Assembly (NCBI GenBank): GCA_964513465.1
Contig: CAZEMR010000070.1
Coordinates: forward strand, 1 to 15,683
Source of the DNA: CAZEMR01 sp964513465
GTDB lineage: Bacteria > Bacteroidota > Ignavibacteria > Kapaibacteriales > UBA2268
Reading direction: 5' to 3'
DNA length: 15,683 nucleotides
In this document: in pieces, positions 6,845 through 13,958 of the stretch
How the letters are laid out: every line of letters begins with the position of its first letter
Position numbering within the stretch: position 1 is the first letter of the stretch
The notes under the pieces: generated by a model
What the model saw: only the letters and a program-made list of their open reading frames with translations
Database searches by the model: none
What the model was told of the DNA's origin: nothing
Translations under genes and position numbers: made by a program

Positions 6845-6890
6845 AACAAAATAAATTTATTTTAATTTTTAACGAAAAATTTATATCTTA
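6845..6890 (+). repeat. 46-bp direct repeat, copy 2 (right flank of the TA cassette)
   Basis: Perfect copy of 6079-6124 at a distance of 766 bp, beginning nine bases after the toxin stop and ending 39 bases before small gene B. It repeats the same 16-bp palindrome (6848-6863) and AATTTTT-AACG-AAAAATT hairpin (6864-6881). Both copies therefore sit downstream of one gene and upstream of another. Confidence 0.9.
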
Positions 6891-6929
6891 TATCACAAGA
6901 AAGAAATATATAACGCTGCGGGAATATAA

Positions 6930-7166
6930 ATGAACAAAAGCCTACGCAAAGGCGGTAAAGGGAGCCTCAAATCAGGCGATAAAACGCCGTCGGATTATAA
7001 CAAGATCATCAATGGACTTCGCGAAAAGCTGAAAGGCTCGCCCGCCAGTGAGGAAGATCTCGAAAAGCTCATCCGCGAATTCAATGAAATGCTCAAAACC
7101 AAATCCTCGCGTGAGATTCATGCTGTGCTGAACAAAATCATACTCCGCAACGAAGACGACGAATAA
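6930..7166 (+). CDS. Small protein of unknown function (paralogue B)
   Basis: A 78-aa protein that I do not recognise. It opens with a Lys/Gly/Ser-rich basic stretch (KSLRKGGKGSLKSGDK), continues with a predicted helical region and ends acidic (RNEDDE). The segment DLEKLIREFNEMLK onward aligns with small protein A (5820-6074), 13 of 29 residues identical, so the two are diverged paralogues; A has a basic and B an acidic C-terminus. The ATG at 6930 has a weak GGGAA site seven to eight bases upstream and lies 39 bp after the 46-bp repeat, so promoter elements could be in or near that repeat. Its stop is only 3 bp from the recQ stop on the other strand. GC is about 47% by hand count. Confidence 0.7.
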   Translation: MNKSLRKGGKGSLKSGDKTPSDYNKIINGLREKLKGSPASEEDLEKLIREFNEMLKTKSSREIHAVLNKIILRNEDDE

Positions 7167-7169
7167 CGC

Positions 7170-8867
7170 CTATTCGTTGCACGAAGAGCAATTTCCGCAC
7201 CCCACCTTTGCTTCCGCTCCGAAATACCTTAATATAAAATTGCGCTTGCATTCATGCGTGACGGCGTATTCGATCGCCGTTTCGAGCTTCGATTCCGAAT
7301 GGCTGCGGCGTTTTTCGAGCTCCTTCCATTCGATCGGCAGCCGATTGACAGGCCCGGCGAATTCCAGACTCAGCGATCCCGCCGGAGGCGGCAGCTCATA
7401 ATCGATAAGCCCGGCGAATCGGAAAGCCTTCAGCGCTTTGCGGAATTCCTCCGGGTTCAGCATATGGTCGCGGGTTATCCGCCCGGGGTCGAAGCTTATC
7501 CAGTTGCTGAACGCGCTTGACGGCACGCTGCGCAACAACCCCTCGAGCGCATTGCGGCGATAATCATTCACATTCGAATAATACTCCCTTACCCGCTCGC
7601 GGTCTGATGTAAATCGTATACGCCCCGACGTACCGCCGCCCGAGCGCCTTAATATCCCGCTTTTCTCGAATATTCTCAATGCGGAGCTGCACACTCCGCG
7701 CGGCACTTCGGCGTAGTCGGCGATCAGATCCTCGGCGCGCGCATCGGTACGGGCGCCAGGAGTGGCAGTGAATTGCTTCAGCGCATCGTATACCCTGAGA
7801 ATATCCTGTCGTTCGGGATGAGTCATCCGCAGAAAAAATTCCTGCAGCCGGCGGTCGGCCGAATTATAAAGCAGTATGCAATCGGCCGGGAGTCCGTCGC
7901 GGCCGGCGCGGCCGGCTTCCTGATAATACTGCTCGAGTGTTTGAGTATAATCCACATGGATTACCTTGCGGACATCGCGCTTGTCGATACCCATGCCAAA
8001 CGCAGAGGTCGCCGCAATTATCGCGGTATCGCCGGAGATGAAGCGCTCCTGGGCACGCTTTCGGACAAGCGGCGCAAGGCCTGCGTGGTAAATTTCGCAT
8101 TTGATCTTTTCGGCGTTAAGCTCCGCGGCAAATTGCTCGACTCGGCGGCGGCTGCCGCAATATATAATTATACTCTGGCCCGGCGACCTGCGACAGATTT
8201 CGGCCAGCCGCGCGGATTTATCCTGCGTATATTCCGTAACAAATCGCAAATTCGGGCGATCGAATCCGCTGAGGAATATCTCCATATCGTCCATCCCAAG
8301 CTGGCGGGCGATATCCCGGCGCACCTCGGGCGTGGCGGTGGCGGTCAGCGCAATCACCGGCATATCGGGCTTAATTTGCAGCGCCTGGCGGATTTTGAGA
8401 TATGCAGGCCGGAAGTCGTGTCCCCATTCGGATATGCAGTGCGCCTCGTCTATTGCCATAAACGATACGTCAATCTCGCTGAGAATTCGCCGGAACAGAT
8501 TGCTTTCGAGCCGCTCCGGCGCTATGTATATTAATTTATAGCGGCCATCGACTGCATTGCGCATACGCTCGGAAATCTCCTGCCAGGGCAGCGCGCTGTT
8601 GATGAATGTTGCCGGAATATTCCTCGCCGCCAGCGCGTCGATCTGGTCTTTCATCAGCGATATCAGCGGCGAAATAACCAGCGCCGAGCCGGGCATCATC
8701 AGCGCCGGCAATTGATAGCAAAGCGATTTGCCGCCGCCTGTGGGCAATACGGCCATCACATTCCGCCGCCGAAGCACTGAATTAATTATGCGGTCCTGCC
8801 CCAGCCGAAAGGACTCGAATCCGAAATACCGCCGGAGCGATTGATTTATTTTGGAATCATTATTCAT
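7170..8867 (-). CDS. recQ: RecQ-family ATP-dependent DNA helicase ending at its zinc cluster
   Basis: A 3'-5' superfamily 2 helicase for recombination and stalled-fork processing. Counting from the ATG at 8867 (565 aa): motif 0 FRLGQ (20-24), Walker A LPTGGGKS (41-48), DEAH (140-143), the RecQ aromatic-rich loop WGHDFRPAY, and motif VI QEAGRAGRDG (about 316-325). Four cysteines, C540, C557, C560 and C563, have the same C-x16-C-x2-C-x2-C spacing as the zinc site of E. coli RecQ. Here they are the last residues, about 200 aa beyond the core, and no HRDC domain follows. A GTG at 8876 would add MSY, but it lacks a ribosome-binding site, while GTGAG precedes the ATG. It converges on small gene B with a 3-bp gap. 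A terminator-like hairpin sits just upstream. Confidence 0.93.
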   Translation of the reverse strand: MNNDSKINQSLRRYFGFESFRLGQDRIINSVLRRRNVMAVLPTGGGKSLCYQLPALMMPGSALVISPLISLMKDQIDALAARNIPATFINSALPWQEISERMRNAVDGRYKLIYIAPERLESNLFRRILSEIDVSFMAIDEAHCISEWGHDFRPAYLKIRQALQIKPDMPVIALTATATPEVRRDIARQLGMDDMEIFLSGFDRPNLRFVTEYTQDKSARLAEICRRSPGQSIIIYCGSRRRVEQFAAELNAEKIKCEIYHAGLAPLVRKRAQERFISGDTAIIAATSAFGMGIDKRDVRKVIHVDYTQTLEQYYQEAGRAGRDGLPADCILLYNSADRRLQEFFLRMTHPERQDILRVYDALKQFTATPGARTDARAEDLIADYAEVPRGVCSSALRIFEKSGILRRSGGGTSGRIRFTSDRERVREYYSNVNDYRRNALEGLLRSVPSSAFSNWISFDPGRITRDHMLNPEEFRKALKAFRFAGLIDYELPPPAGSLSLEFAGPVNRLPIEWKELEKRRSHSESKLETAIEYAVTHECKRNFILRYFGAEAKVGCGNCSSCNE

Positions 8868-8880
8868 ATAGCTCACAAAA

Positions 8881-8912
8881 ATAAAAAAGGCTGCTTATTA
8901 AAACAGCCTTTT
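8881..8912 (-). terminator. Intrinsic terminator between the 207-aa gene and recQ
   Basis: Perfect 9-bp arms, AAAAGGCTG (8885-8893) and CAGCCTTTT (8904-8912), with a 10-nt loop. On the minus strand the hairpin is followed by a long T-rich run (A-rich 8877-8888 on the plus strand). It begins 23 bases after the 207-aa stop and its tail ends within about ten bases of the recQ start. Any recQ promoter must lie in the short space before it or inside the upstream gene, so an attenuator role is possible. Confidence 0.75.
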
Positions 8913-8934
8913 GATAAAATTTTTTCAATTAATT

Positions 8935-9558
8935 CTATTCGAATGAGGATTGCGCGTCGCTTCTCGCAGCTTTCTTGCGGGATTTTACGATCCTGACGAT
9001 TATAAACGCAATTCCTCCGATTATCAGCAGTGTGAACAATAGCTTCCCGAATGAAAACGTAGGCGGATATACGCCCATTGTGCCATCGGGATTGGTCACA
9101 TAATATGGCTTGCTGTAGTAAAATGCCGGGTGGAATGGCATCATCCACATCCAGCTTGTCGTACCCATCATGTATCCGGTCATTAGTCCGCTTCCGTATC
9201 CGCCATAGCTGTGCATGACGTACTTCTGCTGCTGGCCAGCGGCATTTCTGCCAGTAACTGTCTCGGTTTTGCGCGGGGTGCCGTATTTCTGCGTATACGC
9301 CTTTCCTGTACTGAGCCGGTTTCCGCCGAAGCTTGTGCGCTTGGCCGGGTTTGTGCTCTTACGCATTGTGGGCACCGATTTTTGGGTTCTGCTTTTAGAT
9401 GGCGTGCGCTTCTGAGTCGAGAAGCTGCGTTTGCTGCGGCTGCCGCCAAAGCTGCGTCCGCGGCGGGCTTCAACCAGCTCGGGAGCAAGGAAAATCAGTG
9501 CTACCACGATAGCTATAAATACCCCAAGCAAGCGCCGCCAGTTATTTTTATTGCGCAT
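8935..9558 (-). CDS. Predicted membrane protein with a Met/aromatic-rich segment
   Basis: A 207-aa protein that I cannot assign to a function. A hydrophobic segment (about 9-28) followed by VEA is either a signal peptide or a membrane anchor. Residues 32-105 are strongly basic and rich in Ser, Arg, Lys and Thr (RRGRSFGGSRSKRSF) and probably disordered. Residues 117-153 are glycine-, methionine- and aromatic-rich, with six Met between 126 and 140 (MMGTTSWMWMM) and then FHPAFYYSKPYY. A second membrane segment spans about 172-191 and ends in KSRKK. The ARRGRSFGG opening recalls the region after the signal in Tim44-like and similar envelope proteins, but no Tim44 domain follows. The start overlaps the stop of the 158-aa gene as TAATG, so the two are translationally coupled. 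Confidence 0.75.
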   Translation of the reverse strand: MRNKNNWRRLLGVFIAIVVALIFLAPELVEARRGRSFGGSRSKRSFSTQKRTPSKSRTQKSVPTMRKSTNPAKRTSFGGNRLSTGKAYTQKYGTPRKTETVTGRNAAGQQQKYVMHSYGGYGSGLMTGYMMGTTSWMWMMPFHPAFYYSKPYYVTNPDGTMGVYPPTFSFGKLLFTLLIIGGIAFIIVRIVKSRKKAARSDAQSSFE

Positions 9559-10034
9559 TAGAAAATGTCCTCCGTCTCGATTGATTCATCTTCATTTCTG
9601 AATGTAATTTCCGCGCGGAATTCCACTTCGTCCGGAACCTCGCGTCTGGTAGAAAAGAGCGACTTAATGCCGTTTTTATTTTGAGAACCTTTTATATGCA
9701 CAAACAGGCTTGTGATTCCCTCGAGCGGCTCGTCGTTCAGAAACACCATCGTCTCCTCGATGTCGCCGTTGCTTTCGACTACCAGAAGCTGCAAATCGGC
9801 GGCCTCATCTTCGGTAAACGAGGGCGCAACGAATTTCGCTCCGGCGAGGAAATCGTCGAATATCTGTTTCGTATGGATTTCCTTATTGACATCCTCGTAC
9901 TGGATAATTGCGTCGAAGGTGCCGTCTTCGTCAAGGTTGAGGAATATCTCCTTCACCCCGCCGAACTGTTCGCCGTTGTAGTAGATAGCGGTTTTCTCGA
10001 GCCGCCCGTTGCTTTCGATTCCTAATGTCGCCAT
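9558..10034 (-). CDS. Acidic cytoplasmic protein with an internal tandem duplication
   Basis: A 158-aa protein of unknown function without signal or membrane segments. It contains two related halves. Residues 4-59 begin LGIESNGRLEKTAIYYNGE and end IHTKQIF; residues 84-158 begin LVVESNGDIEETMVFLNDE and end IETEDIF. Shared positions include ESNG, the E-T pair, N-x-E and the closing T-x-x-IF; the second unit carries an insertion of about 20 residues (KGSQNKNGIKSLFSTRRE). The alternating pattern suggests a beta-sandwich or small beta-barrel repeat. The ATG at 10034 lies in an A/T-rich leader without a Shine-Dalgarno; a TATAAT (10084-10089, minus strand) is a possible -10. It overlaps the next gene by one base, so it probably works with the 207-aa membrane protein. 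Confidence 0.75.
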   Translation of the reverse strand: MATLGIESNGRLEKTAIYYNGEQFGGVKEIFLNLDEDGTFDAIIQYEDVNKEIHTKQIFDDFLAGAKFVAPSFTEDEAADLQLLVVESNGDIEETMVFLNDEPLEGITSLFVHIKGSQNKNGIKSLFSTRREVPDEVEFRAEITFRNEDESIETEDIF

Positions 10035-10093
10035 ATTATATTTTTGAAATATTTAATAATTCATTGAAATTAACGAATAAAATATTATAACGA

Positions 10094-13000
10094 TTAATAC
10101 TTGTCGACATTTTGTTTATTACGGACTTTTTTCGTATGCCCCTCGAGCTGGCGTCGATTGCGGTCGTTGCCGCCGTCCAGCCTGCGTTCGGAATACCTTT
10201 CTTCGGCAAATCCCTCGTCTAATTCATAATCGCTTATTTCATCGATTTTGAAGCGCGCGATCATCTGATTCAGGTTCGAGGACTGTCCCGAAAGTTCTTC
10301 GGCTGCCGAGGCGCTTTCCTCTGCGCTGGCGGTGTTCGTCTGCGTTACCTTGTCGATCTGCGTCAGCCCTTCGTTGATCTGAGCAATCGCCTGGGCCTGC
10401 TCATTAGACAGAGTGGCAATCTCGCTTACTATATCTGCCGATTTGACGCTGCCCTTGCCGATTTCCTCGAGCACTTCCGCAGTGCGATTGGCAAGCTGGA
10501 TGCCGTTCTCAACCGTCTTCAGGCTGTTTTCGATCAGATCGGCGGTTTCCTTGGCGGCCTTTGCGCTGCGGGCGGCCAGATTGCGGACTTCCTCGGCGAC
10601 TACTGCGAATCCCTTCCCGTGGCGGCCTGCGCGAGCGGCTTCGACCGCCGCGTTGAGTGCCAGCAGATTGGTCTGGAATGCGATCTCGTCGATCACCTTC
10701 ATAATCCGCGAAATATCCTGGCTGGAGTGGCTGATTTCGTTCATCGCGTCGTTCAGCTCCTTCATCTCCTTATTGCCGCGCTCGGCGGAATCGCGCGCGT
10801 CCCTGGTCAACGTATTCGCCAAATTGGCATTTTCGGCCGTATGGCGCGTTTGCGAACCGATCTGGGTCATCGAGCTGGTTATCTCCTCGAGCGAGGCTGC
10901 CTGCTCGGTGGCGCCCTGCGAGAGCGATGTGCTGGCGTCGGATACCTGCATTGCGCCGCGCGTGACTTCGTCGACCGTCAGCTTCACCTGAGCAAGTATT
11001 TCATTTATCGAATTGATCGTGTCGTTGAGTGCTTCTTTCATCTTCAGGCTGTCGCCCTTATATTCGCCGGTCATGTGGATTGTCAGATCGCCGTCGGCGA
11101 ATTTCTCGAGCACGCGGATCGCTTCCTTGAACGGCATCAGATCGATTGTCTGGTTCAGCGCATTTTTGATAATCGCGTGGTCGCCCTTATAATCGCCCTC
11201 GACCTTGACCGAAAGATTGCCCTCGGACATCTGCTTGAGTACCTCGACCGCCTCGCCGATAGGATCGAGAATTGCGTCGAGCGTTTTATTCACTCCGGAA
11301 ATGATTTTGCGGTATTCGCCAAGCTGGCCTGCGTCGTCGGCGCGCTTATCCAGATTGCCCTCGAGCGCGGCTTCGACAAGCGTGTTGACTTCGTCTGCCA
11401 GCCCTCGGATAGCGCCTCGGCTGCGGTTGACAGCATCGTTAATTTTGCTGAATATTTCGGCTGCTTCGCGTGTGTCTTCGTCGCCCGATTCGGATTCGAG
11501 ATCGAACGAGAGATCGCCCTCGGCCATTTTGCTGAGAGCGGCGGTAAGTTGTTCGGACTGCTCCTCCTGGAATCGCGAGACCTTCTCGATTGAGCGCATT
11601 GCCTGCTTGATTTTGGTCTGGTCGATCACAATTTCGATAGCGCCAGCGATATTGCCCTCCTCGTCGAACACCGGATTGGCCGTGTATTCGATTTCCAGAT
11701 CGTAATTGCCCGGATGCGCATCGGTCGCACTGGCAGCGTTTTTTTGCGTCTTAATTGATTTATAGCAAGCGCAATTTTCGGTCTGGCAATCGCTGGTTTT
11801 GAAATGATCGAAGCATTTGGTATTGCGTAGCTGCTCGGCGGTTTTGTTGTCCAGTCCGGCGCCGGCAGTATTTATAAATTTGATATTAAAATCTTTATCG
11901 ATTATCATAATCGGCGCGGGCACCTGGTCGAGAATATTGCGGACGGCGTCCTGCAGCGAATTAATACCCGATACAAGTGTTTTGTAATCGCCGTTGTGGC
12001 GGTCGGTTTCGATTCGTTTAAGTATATCGCCTTCGACCGAGGCGCGGGTCAGATCGCGCACATCGTCGAGCATTAGCTGGATAGAATCAATGCATTGATT
12101 CAGATTATTTTTAATTTCGTTGAAATCTCCATGATATTCATCGGTGATTCTCTCCGGCAGATCACCTTTCGAGATACGGTCGATATATTCCGCCGAAAGA
12201 TTAAACGGCTGAATAATCTTATCCAGAGTGCCATTGAATCCCTCGACTATATCTTTATATTCTCCGCTGAATTTCGAAGCCTCGCCGCGGACATCCAGAT
12301 TCCCGCGCGACGCAGCATCCGTCAGTCTGCCGATCTCTGATGTCAGATTGTCCAGTTCGTTGACTACCTTGCCGTATTCCTGCTCGACAATTCCGAACTC
12401 TGTATTATTATCTTTATTAATCTGAATATCAAAATTGCCTGCACCGATTTTTCGCGAAATTTCGATCAGGCGATTTGTGGCCGTAGAGAATGTTTTCGAA
12501 AATATTATAGAAATGCCAATAACCAGCAAAATAATAATTCCGGCCACGATCAATATGATCATCTGCATTGAAGCTACCGAAACGAGCGCCTCTTTGTCAG
12601 CCTTTTTAGCAATCATATACCAGTCCAGGCCCTCGATCTTGAGCGGAGTATAGCTATAAAGCATTTTCTCGCCCAACACTCCTGTGGCCATCATTTCGCC
12701 GGTTTTGCCGGATACAGCAGCCTGGATTGCCTCATTTTCGAGCTTCAGATTCAGTATAGTCGTATTCTGGCGGCGGATACGCTCCACAGTTGCCGGATCG
12801 ATGCCTTCGGACTTCATATTTTCATAATATCCCTTGCGCTTTTCGAGCAATGAGCGGTCGTCGCTGCGCATATACATATCCTTGCCGACGATGAATGCCT
12901 CGCCGGTCTCGCCGAGTCCGATGCCCTCCCAGTTAAAATTGGCGCTGAGCATTCGGTTGAGCCCGTCCGGTTTGATCTGGAAAATGATTGTACCAATATT

Positions 13001-13816
13001 CCGGCCGCCACGAAAGATCGGCGATGCGATAAACGAAGCCGGCAGCGAATAGGATGGCAGATACGGCCCAAAATCTGTCAGAATTACATCGTCGGGGTTT
13101 TCGCTCTCGCGGGCGGAACGAAACGCCTCTCCGAGCTTGCTCGATGCATAAGGGCCTTCGAGCAGATTGGTCGCAAAATCTATCTCTTTATAAACGGAAT
13201 AAATGATATTTCCGGATTGATTATCGACAAGAAAAATGTCGTAATAACCAAATGTCTCCAGATAATTCGTCAGCTCGGTGTGATATTTCGCATGAACATC
13301 GGAATACATGCTTTCGTCGGAGGCACGCATCAGCTTATGCTTTTCGCCGGTGGGATGCTGATTCAGAATTATATAATTATATTGCAGATACGAGGCCAGA
13401 TAATTATCCGGCAGAAAGTCCTGCAACTGGTACTGCCGCTCGGAATTCTTATCCAGCGAAGGCATAAAATCCGATTTGTAATACTCGAGCAGCCCCTGGC
13501 GAAATGCCGCAATCTGCTCTTCGCTGGCCGCTGTGTTCCCGGCAATCTGGCGAGCGGATTCGGAAAACTCCGTCATTGCCGATATCACAGTGGTATTTTG
13601 CGAGAATGTGGTGATCTGTTTCTTCAGATTACTGAAATAATTTTCGGTCTGTGCTTTTTTGGTGTCGGTGACTGTAGTCAATTGCCTGAATACCGCCTCC
13701 TCGATACCCTCGGTGCTGGAAGTAATTGCAGTATAGCCGGTAGCGCCGACGGATATTACTGCAACCGTAACAAGGATGATCAAAATTCTCCACCTGTACT
13801 TCAAATTTTTTAGCAT
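10094..13816 (-). CDS. Methyl-accepting chemotaxis protein with CACHE-like sensor, PAS and poly-HAMP array
   Basis: A 1240-aa transmembrane chemoreceptor that would control CheA through CheW. Order: TM1 (about 10-32); a periplasmic sensor (33-410) with the CACHE-like GETGEAFIVGKDMYMRSD (302-319); TM2 (about 416-440); a membrane-adjacent HAMP (441-495); three more HAMP-like units to about 628; a PAS domain (628-735); four further HAMP-like units (about 754-945); and the signalling coiled coil. The tip is DEIAFQTNLLALNAAVEAAR with GRHGKGFAVVAEEVRNLA after it (1043-1080). The PAS holds C668, C677, C682 and C684 (C-x8-C-x4-C-x-C), which could bind metal, Fe-S or sense redox. Glu-rich heptads at both ends of the coil offer methylation sites. 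The tail is rich in Arg and Lys and ends VDKY; no CheR-binding pentapeptide is seen. An AGGGG site precedes the ATG at 13816. The ligand is unknown. Confidence 0.95.
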   Translation of the reverse strand: MLKNLKYRWRILIILVTVAVISVGATGYTAITSSTEGIEEAVFRQLTTVTDTKKAQTENYFSNLKKQITTFSQNTTVISAMTEFSESARQIAGNTAASEEQIAAFRQGLLEYYKSDFMPSLDKNSERQYQLQDFLPDNYLASYLQYNYIILNQHPTGEKHKLMRASDESMYSDVHAKYHTELTNYLETFGYYDIFLVDNQSGNIIYSVYKEIDFATNLLEGPYASSKLGEAFRSARESENPDDVILTDFGPYLPSYSLPASFIASPIFRGGRNIGTIIFQIKPDGLNRMLSANFNWEGIGLGETGEAFIVGKDMYMRSDDRSLLEKRKGYYENMKSEGIDPATVERIRRQNTTILNLKLENEAIQAAVSGKTGEMMATGVLGEKMLYSYTPLKIEGLDWYMIAKKADKEALVSVASMQMIILIVAGIIILLVIGISIIFSKTFSTATNRLIEISRKIGAGNFDIQINKDNNTEFGIVEQEYGKVVNELDNLTSEIGRLTDAASRGNLDVRGEASKFSGEYKDIVEGFNGTLDKIIQPFNLSAEYIDRISKGDLPERITDEYHGDFNEIKNNLNQCIDSIQLMLDDVRDLTRASVEGDILKRIETDRHNGDYKTLVSGINSLQDAVRNILDQVPAPIMIIDKDFNIKFINTAGAGLDNKTAEQLRNTKCFDHFKTSDCQTENCACYKSIKTQKNAASATDAHPGNYDLEIEYTANPVFDEEGNIAGAIEIVIDQTKIKQAMRSIEKVSRFQEEQSEQLTAALSKMAEGDLSFDLESESGDEDTREAAEIFSKINDAVNRSRGAIRGLADEVNTLVEAALEGNLDKRADDAGQLGEYRKIISGVNKTLDAILDPIGEAVEVLKQMSEGNLSVKVEGDYKGDHAIIKNALNQTIDLMPFKEAIRVLEKFADGDLTIHMTGEYKGDSLKMKEALNDTINSINEILAQVKLTVDEVTRGAMQVSDASTSLSQGATEQAASLEEITSSMTQIGSQTRHTAENANLANTLTRDARDSAERGNKEMKELNDAMNEISHSSQDISRIMKVIDEIAFQTNLLALNAAVEAARAGRHGKGFAVVAEEVRNLAARSAKAAKETADLIENSLKTVENGIQLANRTAEVLEEIGKGSVKSADIVSEIATLSNEQAQAIAQINEGLTQIDKVTQTNTASAEESASAAEELSGQSSNLNQMIARFKIDEISDYELDEGFAEERYSERRLDGGNDRNRRQLEGHTKKVRNKQNVDKY

Positions 13817-13830
13817 AAGAACCCCTGAAT

Positions 13831-13860
13831 ATTATAGTGATAATTAAATTTCGTTTACAA
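13831..13860 (-). promoter_or_regulatory. Possible sigma70-like promoter of the 1240-aa chemoreceptor gene
   Basis: On the minus strand, a perfect TATAAT (13831-13836) lies 18 bp after TTGTAA (13855-13860, four of six consensus positions). The predicted start point is only about eight nt before the ATG and would fall inside the AGGGG ribosome-binding site, so the true start may differ. No sigma28-type flagellar promoter was evident. Confidence 0.35.
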
Positions 13861-13913
13861 TATGCAACAATAATCCATATAAACAATTTAATTTTGTTCA
13901 TTTTTAATATTTT

Positions 13914-13946
13914 AAAAAAGCCCGCCAGGATTACCCCGCGGGCCTT
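13914..13946 (-). terminator. Intrinsic terminator of the second chemoreceptor gene
   Basis: On the minus strand a nine-pair stem, AAGGCCCGC with GCGGGCTTT (one G-U pair), is followed by a run of six T (plus-strand A-run 13914-13919). It starts about 13 bases after the chemoreceptor stop and separates the two chemoreceptor genes into distinct transcripts. Confidence 0.85.
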
Positions 13947-13958
13947 AATTATATAGCA

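Larger units (their letters stand above)
6079..6890 (+). mobile_element. Repeat-bounded toxin-antitoxin cassette, possibly acquired
   Basis: The 766-bp period from one 46-bp repeat to the other holds only a VapB/VapC-like pair. The antitoxin and toxin genes are about 38% and 33% GC by hand count, while the small genes on either side are about 51% and 47% and speA and recQ are higher. The two flanking small genes are paralogues of each other, so the pair appears inserted between them. No transposase or integrase is present. Integration at a short attachment site, recombination through repeats, or local duplication would each leave this arrangement. The mobility itself is inferred. Confidence 0.4.

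Noticed and set aside
6079..6890. Direct repeats as a CRISPR array or a transposon target duplication
   Set aside because: There are only two copies 766 bp apart with genes between them, so it is not an array; 46 bp is too long for a usual target duplication and no transposase or terminal inverted repeats are seen.
8868..8876. GTG start for recQ at 8876
   Set aside because: It has only T-rich terminator sequence upstream and no ribosome-binding site; the ATG three codons later is better placed, although the difference is minor.
10619..11593. Long plus-strand open frame (324 codons) opposite the chemoreceptor
   Set aside because: It mirrors a gene with coiled-coil codon periodicity, matches no family, and lies opposite a strongly supported receptor gene. 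The same applies to plus-strand frames opposite topA, recQ (7773-8534) and the second receptor.
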